A DNA stretch of 11,617 nt from DASUDX01 sp036275365 (GTDB lineage: Bacteria; Pseudomonadota; Gammaproteobacteria; Nevskiales; Nevskiaceae): positions 1 through 11,617 of the forward strand of contig DASUDX010000104.1 of assembly GCA_036275365.1 (NCBI GenBank). The letters run 5' to 3'. The notes under the pieces are model-generated. The model was given only the letters and a program-made list of their open reading frames with translations. It was not told the origin of the DNA and searched no databases. A program made the position numbers and the translations under genes. Positions 6,600-11,617 of this stretch are shown piece by piece. Position 1 is the first letter of the stretch, and every line of letters starts with the position of its first letter.

Positions 6600-6890
6600 A
6601 TGCCATCGGTGCGCTTCGAGTGGGACCCCGAGAAGGACGAGGCCAATGTCAGAAAGCATCGGGTCTCATTCGCGGAGGCTCAGTTCGCCTTCGCCGACCC
6701 GAACCGCGTTCTGGCCAGGGATCTGGACCACAGTCAGGATGAGGACCGCTACTACTGCTTCGGCCAGGTCCCCGGCGGGATTCTCACTGTCCGTTTCACC
6801 TACCGGGCAGATTGCATCCGCATTTTCGGCGCTGGCTACTGGCGCAAAGGCAAGACGATTTATGAGCGAGAAAACCCGATACAGCGCTGA
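6600..6890 (+). CDS. brnT: BrnT family toxin of a type II toxin-antitoxin system
   Basis: A 96-residue protein of the BrnT family, which adopts a RelE-like ribonuclease fold and blocks translation until bound by BrnA. The family features are in order: F6-E-W-D-P-E-K12, N16, K19-H20 with a following 'VSFAEA', a 'HSQDEDRYY' segment (the usual E-x-R-Y), and a final strand 'CIRIFGAGYWRKGKTIYE'. Most BrnT proteins read R-I-I-S-A-R near this end. Here the Ser-Ala-Arg part is replaced by Gly-Ala-Gly-Tyr, and the usual KHGV is KHRV, so toxic activity may be altered. No Shine-Dalgarno precedes ATG 6600. The gene overlaps the antitoxin start by 29 nt. Its base composition is less G/C-biased than that of its neighbours, consistent with horizontal acquisition. 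Confidence 0.88.
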   Translation: MPSVRFEWDPEKDEANVRKHRVSFAEAQFAFADPNRVLARDLDHSQDEDRYYCFGQVPGGILTVRFTYRADCIRIFGAGYWRKGKTIYERENPIQR

Positions 6891-7146
6891 GCCCCTCGGA
6901 CGCATCGAGATCGTGGCGGACTTCCTGCCCCCGCCGGAAGAACTCGCGTTTCGCGAGGAGGGCGTCAAAGTGACGCTCGCGCTGAGCCGCAAGAGCGTTG
7001 ACTTCTTCAAAACTCAGGCGACGCAACACCGCACCCAGTATCAGCGGATGATTCGGCGACTGCTGGACAGTTATGTGGAGGCCCAGCAGAGCAAGTCCCT
7101 GGCCTCTAGCGCGCGGCGCCGCCGCACGCGCAAGACCGCGGGCTAG
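6862..7146 (+). CDS. brnA: BrnA/CopG-type ribbon-helix-helix antitoxin
   Basis: A 94-residue antitoxin partner. Residues 35-73 read as a ribbon-helix-helix DNA-binding unit: strand V35-K-V-T-L-A-L, helix S45-V-D-F-F-K-T-Q-A, a turn, then Y60-Q-R-M-I-R-R-L-L-D-S-Y. This last segment matches the second helix of BrnA and CopG-like antitoxins. The N-terminal third, Pro-rich around residues 23-25, would wrap the toxin. The C-terminus is a very basic tail (four consecutive Arg, then TRK) that may add nonspecific DNA binding. ATG 6862 lies inside the toxin gene; AAAGG at 6846-6850, 11 nt upstream, is a modest ribosome-binding site. The frame is open further upstream but only as a shadow of the toxin. 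It probably represses the operon through the palindrome at 6550-6567. Its stop lies 9 nt from the convergent transporter stop, with no terminator between. Confidence 0.85.
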   Translation: MSEKTRYSAEPLGRIEIVADFLPPPEELAFREEGVKVTLALSRKSVDFFKTQATQHRTQYQRMIRRLLDSYVEAQQSKSLASSARRRRTRKTAG

Positions 7147-7155
7147 AACCGAGGC

Positions 7156-8031
7156 TCAGCCGGCGGGCTGCTGGTTGCGGCGATGCACCAGGGCGGCGAA
7201 GGCCCCGGCGGTGAAGAACATCAGCACGCCATAGACCGCCGCCGGCACGATCAGCAGCGGAGAGAGGCTGGCCAGCAGGGCTGCCACCGCCATGGCCAGG
7301 GTGGTGTTGTGCACCCCGAGCTCGATGGCGATGGCGGTGGACTGGCGGTGATCCAGCCGGGCGGCGCGTGACATCCACCAGCTCAGGCTCATCGCCGCCA
7401 CATTCAGCAGCAGGGTGGCCAGACCCGCCGCGGCGAAGTACTGGGCAATCTCGTGGCGGGCCTCGATCAGCGCCCCGAACACCACGCCGATGAAGAAGAG
7501 CAGGGCGAGCCGCTTGACCCAGGGCTCGGCGCGCGCCGCAAAGCCCGGGAAGCGCGCCCGCAGTCCCATGCCGAAGGCCAGGGGCAGCAGGGTGATCAGC
7601 AGCACCCGCAGCACGATCGGCCCCATCGGCAGGGCTACCCCGGCCTCGCCGCCCATGAAGTGGCGCCAGGACAGGGCCAGGTAGAGCGGGGTGATCACCA
7701 CGGCGGCCACGCTGCTGATGGCGGTCAGCGTCACCGACAGCGCGGTATCGCCACGGGCCAGATGCGTGAGCAGGTTGGCGGTGGTGCCACCCGGAGAGGC
7801 CGCCAGCAGCACCATGCCCACGCCCAGTTCCGGCGGCAGCCCGAGCAGCGTGGCGATGCCGAAGCCGAGCAGCGGCGAGATCACCAGCAGATTGGCCAGC
7901 CCCAGCGCCACCCCGCGCGGAAACTGCCAGACCCGCTTGAAGTCGCCGACGGTGAGCGACAGACCGAGCCCGGTCATGATCACGAACAGGGCGACCGGCA
8001 GCAGAACGGTGGCGAAGACGCTGTTTTCCAT
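7156..8031 (-). CDS. Bile acid:sodium symporter (BASS) family transporter
   Basis: A 291-residue, very hydrophobic protein with about 9-10 predicted membrane helices, the normal size for bacterial BASS proteins. Family signatures are S79-P-G-G-T-T-A-N-L-L in the first half, the 'RGDTALSVTLTAISS' segment right after it, and E237-L-G-V-H-N-T-T-L-A in the second half. These are the paired discontinuous-helix regions that bind sodium and substrate. In the well-studied Neisseria ASBT homolog the second motif has Gln (Q264) at the position occupied here by His241. Family members carry bile acids, pyruvate, glycolate, pantoate or other organic anions, so the substrate is open. I chose ATG at 8031 because the MENSVFATVLLPVAL start fits the family. 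A TTG at 8091 would add an implausible Arg/Pro-rich leader. No clear Shine-Dalgarno is seen. Transcribed divergently from aceB. Confidence 0.9.
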   Translation of the reverse strand: MENSVFATVLLPVALFVIMTGLGLSLTVGDFKRVWQFPRGVALGLANLLVISPLLGFGIATLLGLPPELGVGMVLLAASPGGTTANLLTHLARGDTALSVTLTAISSVAAVVITPLYLALSWRHFMGGEAGVALPMGPIVLRVLLITLLPLAFGMGLRARFPGFAARAEPWVKRLALLFFIGVVFGALIEARHEIAQYFAAAGLATLLLNVAAMSLSWWMSRAARLDHRQSTAIAIELGVHNTTLAMAVAALLASLSPLLIVPAAVYGVLMFFTAGAFAALVHRRNQQPAG

Positions 8032-8126
8032 GGGGCGGGCGAGCGGGGTGGGTCGAGGCCTCACGGCACCGCAGGCGCGGGCCGGAAGCAAGGTCCGCAG
8101 AGCCTAGCCGGTCGGTCTGTGCTGCA

Positions 8127-8155
8127 TTGCAACGAAAAAGTCACTTGGCTATGAT
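8127..8155 (+). promoter_or_regulatory. Predicted sigma-70 promoter of aceBA
   Basis: TTGCAA (8127-8132) and TATGAT (8150-8155) are separated by 17 nt, matching 4/6 and 5/6 of the sigma-70 consensus. Transcription would start near 8162, about 100 nt before the aceB start codon. This also argues that the open frame extending upstream of 8265 is not translated. TTGCAA is itself a palindrome. It lies in the 233-nt divergent region shared with the BASS transporter, so expression of the two sides could be linked. I see no equally good promoter on the opposite strand. Confidence 0.6.
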
Positions 8156-8174
8156 TCGCGCCCCTCCAGCGCCG

Positions 8175-8190
8175 GGTCCGGCCCCGGACC
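8175..8190 (+). other. GC-rich hairpin in the predicted aceB leader
   Basis: GGTCCGG and CCGGACC are perfect 7-nt complementary arms separated by only CC, so the innermost pairs would open to form a loop. It lies just after the predicted transcription start and about 70 nt before the aceB ribosome-binding site. No T-run follows, so it is not an intrinsic terminator. It may stabilise the 5' end of the mRNA or be a chance product of high G+C. Confidence 0.35.
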
Positions 8191-8264
8191 GGGCCGTCTT
8201 CCAGCCCGCTCCGCCACGCCGCCCCGCCCGCGGCGGCATCCCAAGAACAGGCAGGAGTTTTCGG

Positions 8265-9842
8265 ATGAGTGCAGTGCCGGGCGTCGAGATCCGGGGCGAG
8301 TTGCGCCCGGGCTATGCCGATATCCTCACGCCGGAGGCGCTGCAGTTCGTCGCAGCGCTGACCCGCCAGTTCCGTCCCCGCCGCCATGAGCTGATGGCCC
8401 TGCGCCGCCAGCGCCAGGCGCGCATCGACGCTGGCCAGCGCCCGGACTTCCTGGCCGAGACCCGCGCCATCCGCGAGGGCAGCTGGACCATCGCCGGCAT
8501 CCCCGCCGATCTGCAGGACCGCCGGGTGGAAATCACCGGGCCGGTCGACCGCAAGATGATCATCAACGCGCTCAACTCCGGCGCAAAGTGCTTCATGGCG
8601 GACTTCGAGGATTCGGCCAGCCCGACCTGGGAGCTGATGATCGGCGGCCAGATCAATCTGCGCGACGCCATCAACCGCAGCATCAGCTTCGAGCAGGGCG
8701 GCAAGCAGTACCGCCTCAACGAGAAGGTGGCCACGCTGATCGTGCGGCCGCGCGGCTGGCATCTGATCGAGAAGCACCTGCTGGTGGACGGCGAACCGGC
8801 CATCGGCGGCATCGTCGATTTCGCGCTCTACTTCTTCCACAACGCGCGCACCCTGCTCGCCAAGGGCACCGGTCCGTACTTCTACCTGCCCAAGATGCAG
8901 TCGCATCTCGAGGCGGCGCTGTGGAACGACATCTTCAACGCCGCCCAGGACGCGCTCGGCATTCCGCGCAAGACCATCAAGGTCACCGTGCTGATCGAGA
9001 CGCTGTGGGCGGCCTTCGAGATGGACGAGATCCTGCACGCGCTCAAGGACCACATCGTGGCCCTCAACTGCGGCCGCTGGGACTACATCTTCTCCTGCAT
9101 CAAGACGCTCAACGCCCACGGCGACTGGGTGGTGCCCGATCGTCTGCAGGTGACGATGGACAAGCACTTCCTCGACAGCTACTCCAAGCTGCTGTGCCAG
9201 ACCACCCACCGCCGCGGCGCGATGGCGATGGGCGGCATGGCGGCCTTCATCCCGACCAAGGATGCCGCCAAGAACGAGGAAGTCTTCGCCAAGGTGCGCG
9301 CGGACAAGCTGCGCGAGGTGAAGAACGGTCATGACGGCACCTGGGTGGCCCACCCGGCGCTGGTGCCGATCGCCCTGGCGGTGTTCGACGAGCACATGCC
9401 CACCCCCAACCAGCTGCACAAGCAGTTCGACTACGGCATCCAGGCCGCCGATCTGCTGCGCAAGCCGGAGGGCGCCATCACCGAGGCCGGGCTGCGCAAC
9501 AACATCAATGTCGGCATCGGCTACACCGAGGCCTGGATCCGCGGCGTCGGCTGCGTGCCCCTGCACAATCTGATGGAGGACGCCGCCACCGCCGAGATCA
9601 GCCGCACCCAGGTCTGGCAGTGGCTGAAGTACGGCGCCGCGATGGCCGATGGCCGCACCGTGACCCGCGAGCTGATCCTGCGGATCATCGATGAGGAGCT
9701 GGCCAGCTACCGGCGCGAGCTGGGCGAGGAGCGCTACTACGCCGGCCGCTTCGCCGAGGCCGCCGGCATCATGGCGCGCATGTCCACCGCTGCCCATTGC
9801 GAGGACTTCCTCACCCTGCCGTCCTACAGCTATCTGGACTAG
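8265..9842 (+). CDS. aceB: Malate synthase A
   Basis: A 525-residue cytoplasmic enzyme of the glyoxylate shunt that condenses glyoxylate with acetyl-CoA to give malate and CoA. Length fits the A isoform (about 530), not the 720-residue G form. Catalytic features are visible: R161-P-R163-G-W-H with the substrate-binding Arg, E245 in 'VLIETLWAAFEM' and D273 in 'LNCGRWDYIFS' as Mg2+ ligands, and D439 in 'MEDAATAEISR' as the likely catalytic base. The signature segment K261-D-H-I-V-A-L-N has Ala where the classical pattern has Gly, a mild change. The C-terminus 'CEDFLTLPSYSYLD' is typical. ATG 8265 has AGGAG (8253-8257) 7 nt upstream. It is followed 94 nt later by aceA, presumably in one transcript from the promoter at 8127-8155. 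Confidence 0.97.
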   Translation: MSAVPGVEIRGELRPGYADILTPEALQFVAALTRQFRPRRHELMALRRQRQARIDAGQRPDFLAETRAIREGSWTIAGIPADLQDRRVEITGPVDRKMIINALNSGAKCFMADFEDSASPTWELMIGGQINLRDAINRSISFEQGGKQYRLNEKVATLIVRPRGWHLIEKHLLVDGEPAIGGIVDFALYFFHNARTLLAKGTGPYFYLPKMQSHLEAALWNDIFNAAQDALGIPRKTIKVTVLIETLWAAFEMDEILHALKDHIVALNCGRWDYIFSCIKTLNAHGDWVVPDRLQVTMDKHFLDSYSKLLCQTTHRRGAMAMGGMAAFIPTKDAAKNEEVFAKVRADKLREVKNGHDGTWVAHPALVPIALAVFDEHMPTPNQLHKQFDYGIQAADLLRKPEGAITEAGLRNNINVGIGYTEAWIRGVGCVPLHNLMEDAATAEISRTQVWQWLKYGAAMADGRTVTRELILRIIDEELASYRRELGEERYYAGRFAEAAGIMARMSTAAHCEDFLTLPSYSYLD

Positions 9843-9881
9843 GCGATGAGGGCGAAGCCGCGCGGCCGTGTCTGCCGCGGT

Positions 9882-9916
9882 GCCTGACCCCTCACGCCTC
9901 ACCCCTCACGCATCAA
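9882..9916 (+). repeat. Heptanucleotide tandem repeat between aceB and aceA
   Basis: Five consecutive 7-nt units: GCCTGAC, CCCTCAC, GCCTCAC, CCCTCAC, GCATCAA. The first base alternates G/C, so there is also a 14-nt period, and the 11-mer ACCCCTCACGC occurs twice (9887-9897 and 9901-9911). Outer units are degenerate. The array lies in the 94-nt spacer of the aceB-aceA pair, 20 nt before the aceA start. Similar short heptamer arrays occur in intergenic regions of some bacteria with no known function. Confidence 0.65.
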
Positions 9917-9936
9917 CCCACCGAGGTAACGCAGCA

Positions 9937-11244
9937 ATGACCCGCGACGAACAGATCAAGGCCCTGGAAAAGGATTGGGCGACCAACCCGCGCTGGAAGG
10001 GCGTCAAGCGCGGCTACACCGCCGCCGACGTGGTCCGTCTGCGCGGCAGCCAGCAGATCGAGTACACCCTGGCCAAGCAGGGCGCCGAGAAGCTGTGGGC
10101 CAAGGTCAACGGCGGTGCCAAGAAGGGCTATGTGAACGCCTTCGGTGCGATCACCGCCGGCCAGGCCATGCAGCAGGCCAAGGCCGGCCTCGAGGCGGTG
10201 TACCTCTCCGGCTGGCAGGTTGCCGCCGACGGCAACACCAGCGAGACGATGTATCCGGACCAGTCGCTGTACGCCTATGACTCGGTGCCGACCATGGTCC
10301 GCCGCATCAACAACACCTTCAAGCGGGCCGACGAGATCCAGTGGTCGCGCGGCATCGAGCCGGGCCACAAGGATTTCGTCGACTTCTTCCTGCCGATCGT
10401 GGCGGACGCGGAAGCCGGCTTCGGCGGCGTGCTCAACGCCTTCGAGCTGATGAAGAACATGATTGCCGCCGGCGCCGCCGGTGTGCATTTCGAGGACCAG
10501 CTGGCGGCCGTGAAGAAGTGCGGCCACATGGGCGGCAAGGTGCTGGTGCCGACCCAGGAGGCGATCGAGAAGCTGATTGCCGCGCGCTTCGCTGCTGATG
10601 TGATGGGCGTGCCGACCATCGTGCTGGCCCGCACCGATGCCGAGGCCGCCAACCTGCTGACCAGCGATCACGACGGCAACGACAAGCCCTTCGTCACCGG
10701 TGAGCGCACCAGCGAAGGCTTCTACCGCGTGAAGAACGGCCTCGAGCAGGCGATCTCCCGCGGCGTGGCCTACGCGCCGTACGCGGATCTGGTGTGGTGC
10801 GAGACCGGCGTGCCGGATATCGGCTTCGCCCGCGAGTTCGCCCAGGCCGTGCACAAGGCCTGCCCGGGCAAGCTGCTGAGCTACAACTGCTCGCCCAGCT
10901 TCAACTGGAAGAAGAACCTCAACGACGCCCAGATCGCCAAGTTCCAGGACGATCTCTCGGCGCTGGGCTACAAGTACCAGTTCATCACGCTGGCCGGCAT
11001 CCACATCAACTGGTTCAACACCTTCCAGTTCGCCCACGCCTACGCCCGCGGCGAAGGCATGAAGCACTATGTGAACATGGTGCAGGAGCCGGAGTTCGCC
11101 GCGCGCGAGAAGGGCTACACCTTCGTCAGCCACCAGCAGGAAGTGGGCGCCGGCTACTTCGACGATGTCACCACCGTGATCCAGGGCGGCTCGAGCAGCG
11201 TCAAGGCGCTGACCGGCTCCACCGAGGAAGAGCAGTTCCACTGA
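9937..11244 (+). CDS. aceA: Isocitrate lyase
   Basis: A 435-residue cytoplasmic enzyme that cleaves isocitrate into succinate and glyoxylate, the first step of the glyoxylate shunt; AceB uses the glyoxylate. The length matches E. coli AceA (434). The catalytic loop K-K-C195-G-H-M-G-G-K is intact, and Cys195 falls at the same number as the E. coli nucleophile. Other conserved pieces are 'SGWQVAAD', the acidic 'DAEAGFGG' metal-binding region, 'LARTDAEAA', 'WCETGVPD' and N317-C-S-P-S-F-N-W. ATG 9937 is preceded by GAGG (9923-9926) at about 10 nt. An upstream in-frame extension would read through the heptamer repeat and is unlikely. A strong terminator at 11297-11323 ends the transcript, so aceK, which follows aceA in E. 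coli, is not next to it here. Confidence 0.98.
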   Translation: MTRDEQIKALEKDWATNPRWKGVKRGYTAADVVRLRGSQQIEYTLAKQGAEKLWAKVNGGAKKGYVNAFGAITAGQAMQQAKAGLEAVYLSGWQVAADGNTSETMYPDQSLYAYDSVPTMVRRINNTFKRADEIQWSRGIEPGHKDFVDFFLPIVADAEAGFGGVLNAFELMKNMIAAGAAGVHFEDQLAAVKKCGHMGGKVLVPTQEAIEKLIAARFAADVMGVPTIVLARTDAEAANLLTSDHDGNDKPFVTGERTSEGFYRVKNGLEQAISRGVAYAPYADLVWCETGVPDIGFAREFAQAVHKACPGKLLSYNCSPSFNWKKNLNDAQIAKFQDDLSALGYKYQFITLAGIHINWFNTFQFAHAYARGEGMKHYVNMVQEPEFAAREKGYTFVSHQQEVGAGYFDDVTTVIQGGSSSVKALTGSTEEEQFH

Positions 11245-11265
11245 TCGCGGTCCACCGCCTCTGAG

Positions 11266-11289
11266 CGGCCCGCGGCAAGCGGCGGGCCG
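11266..11289 (+). other. GC-rich hairpin after aceA, ahead of the terminator
   Basis: CGGCCCGC (11266-11273) pairs perfectly with GCGGGCCG (11282-11289) over an 8-nt loop. It starts 22 nt after the aceA stop and has no T-run. Together with the terminator just downstream it forms a tandem pair of hairpins, which may protect the mRNA 3' end from exonucleases. Confidence 0.5.
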
Positions 11290-11296
11290 GTTCAGC

Positions 11297-11323
11297 AAAA
11301 GAGCGCCGTCGAGGCGCTCTTTT
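11297..11323 (+). terminator. Rho-independent terminator of aceBA
   Basis: AAAAGAGCGCC (11297-11307) and GGCGCTCTTTT (11313-11323) are perfect 11-bp arms around the 5-nt loop GTCGA, with T-rich sequence continuing just beyond (TTTTGGTTT). The A-run on the left arm would let it work on the opposite strand too. It lies 53 nt after the aceA stop. Confidence 0.93.
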
Positions 11324-11492
11324 GGTTTCTGGTCTCCTGCCGGCGGCGGGCGCCTCCCGTTGCCCGGGTGCGACCCGGCCCCCTGGGCGCCGTCGGCGGC
11401 TCCCGGTTCAACCATTGGGTGACCGGGGTTCAAGCGGGGGAGGAACCATCCCGGGCTGTCGCCGAGACGACGCCTGCGGTCTCCCGGCCGCT
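11324..11492. other. Non-coding GC-rich spacer
   Basis: No convincing gene is seen. Short frames here lack a ribosome-binding site and any recognisable protein pattern. It contains CCGGGT-GCG-ACCCGG (11364-11378), a perfect 6-bp hairpin nested inside a pair of GGCGCC copies (11349-11354 and 11386-11391), and GAGAC/GTCTC arms at 11464-11468 and 11479-11483. These may be chance structures in GC-rich DNA. No tRNA or known RNA motif was found. Confidence 0.4.
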
Positions 11493-11542
11493 AAAAAAAG
11501 AACGGCCCGCCCCTTGAAAGCCGGCGGGGTGGCAGCAAGAAT
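11493..11542 (+). promoter_or_regulatory. Predicted promoter of a heat-shock gene beyond the window
   Basis: TTGAAA (11514-11519, 5/6 to the sigma-70 -35) and AAGAAT (11537-11542, 4/6 to the -10) are separated by 17 nt. A run of seven A (11493-11499) lies at about -50 to -56 from the expected start site, as an UP-element would. CCCTTGAAA (11511-11519) also resembles the -35 of sigma-32 promoters, but no CCCCAT-type -10 follows, so sigma-70 is the better reading. The promoter is followed immediately by a CIRCE-like operator and points rightward out of the window. Confidence 0.6.
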
Positions 11543-11568
11543 TGGCAGCCTTCGCGGGAGAGTGCTAA
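11542..11568 (+). promoter_or_regulatory. CIRCE-like HrcA operator
   Basis: TTGGCAGCC, 9 nt, then GAGTGCTAA. The CIRCE consensus is TTAGCACTC, 9 nt, GAGTGCTAA. The right half matches 9/9 and the left half 6/9 with exact spacing. HrcA binds CIRCE to repress groESL and sometimes dnaK operons when the cell is not heat-stressed. The site overlaps the end of the predicted -10 box and the start point, an ideal place for repression. Some 49 nt of leader remain in the window with no start codon context seen, so the controlled gene (most likely groES-groEL) should begin just to the right. Confidence 0.65.
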
Positions 11569-11617
11569 CAAGTGCTGGCGCAAGGCCGCGAACCAAACCA
11601 ATAAGTCACTGATTACA

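Noticed and set aside
8127..8264. N-terminal extension of aceB from ATG 8127
   Set aside because: The predicted -10 box and transcription start lie inside it, the sequence is Pro/Arg-rich and unlike malate synthase, and ATG 8265 has a good Shine-Dalgarno.
8061..9902. A 613-codon minus-strand open frame opposite aceB
   Set aside because: Low-complexity antisense shadow; malate synthase on the plus strand is certain, and the frame runs over its promoter.
9913..11433. A 506-codon minus-strand open frame opposite aceA
   Set aside because: Antisense shadow of isocitrate lyase that also reads through the intrinsic terminator.
11425..11445. GGGGTTCAAGC, resembling a tRNA T-arm
   Set aside because: The flanking bases do not pair as a T-stem, and no acceptor, D or anticodon arms can be built around it.

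Overview
The window is a GC-rich, densely packed stretch of a Gram-negative chromosome. DsbB, RraA, a DUF1302 outer-membrane protein, a LolA-like periplasmic protein and an AceB/AceA pair of the E. coli type all point to a proteobacterium, most likely a gammaproteobacterium. The genus cannot be read from the sequence. Third codon positions are strongly G/C, except in a small toxin-antitoxin pair that looks acquired.

Layout, left to right. (1) 2-196 is the C-terminus of dsbB, followed by rraA (306-788), which is preceded by a long pyrimidine tract instead of a Shine-Dalgarno site. (2) 936-6534 holds five tightly packed co-directional genes: a DUF1302 outer-membrane protein, two paralogous membrane-anchored periplasmic proteins rich in beta-strand-like 'IPV/VPV' repeats, a DUF445 inner-membrane protein, and a LolA-like lipoprotein-sorting-type periplasmic protein. 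Gaps are 9, -4, 21 and 5 nt, so this is almost certainly one operon. Its products would lie in the inner membrane, periplasm and outer membrane. I read it as a candidate trans-envelope lipid or hydrophobic-compound transport system that lacks the usual RND/MMPL pump. (3) 6550-7146 is a BrnT/BrnA-type toxin-antitoxin module with a perfect 8+8 bp palindromic operator just upstream. (4) 7156-8031 on the minus strand is a BASS-family (bile acid:sodium symporter-like) transporter, divergent from (5) the glyoxylate-shunt genes aceB (8265-9842) and aceA (9937-11244). aceB has a good sigma-70-type promoter and a Shine-Dalgarno site. A heptanucleotide tandem repeat lies between aceB and aceA, and a strong intrinsic terminator follows aceA, so no aceK is co-transcribed. 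(6) 11324-11617 is non-coding. Its right end carries a sigma-70-like promoter (TTGAAA, 17 nt, AAGAAT) directly followed by a CIRCE-like HrcA operator, which predicts that a heat-shock gene, probably groES-groEL, starts just beyond the window.

How the genes work together: AceA splits isocitrate into succinate and glyoxylate, and AceB condenses glyoxylate with acetyl-CoA to malate, allowing growth on C2 compounds or fatty acids. The divergent BASS transporter may supply or export an organic anion, but its substrate is unknown. The five-gene envelope operon is the most novel part. Its function is inferred from predicted localisation and family resemblance only.
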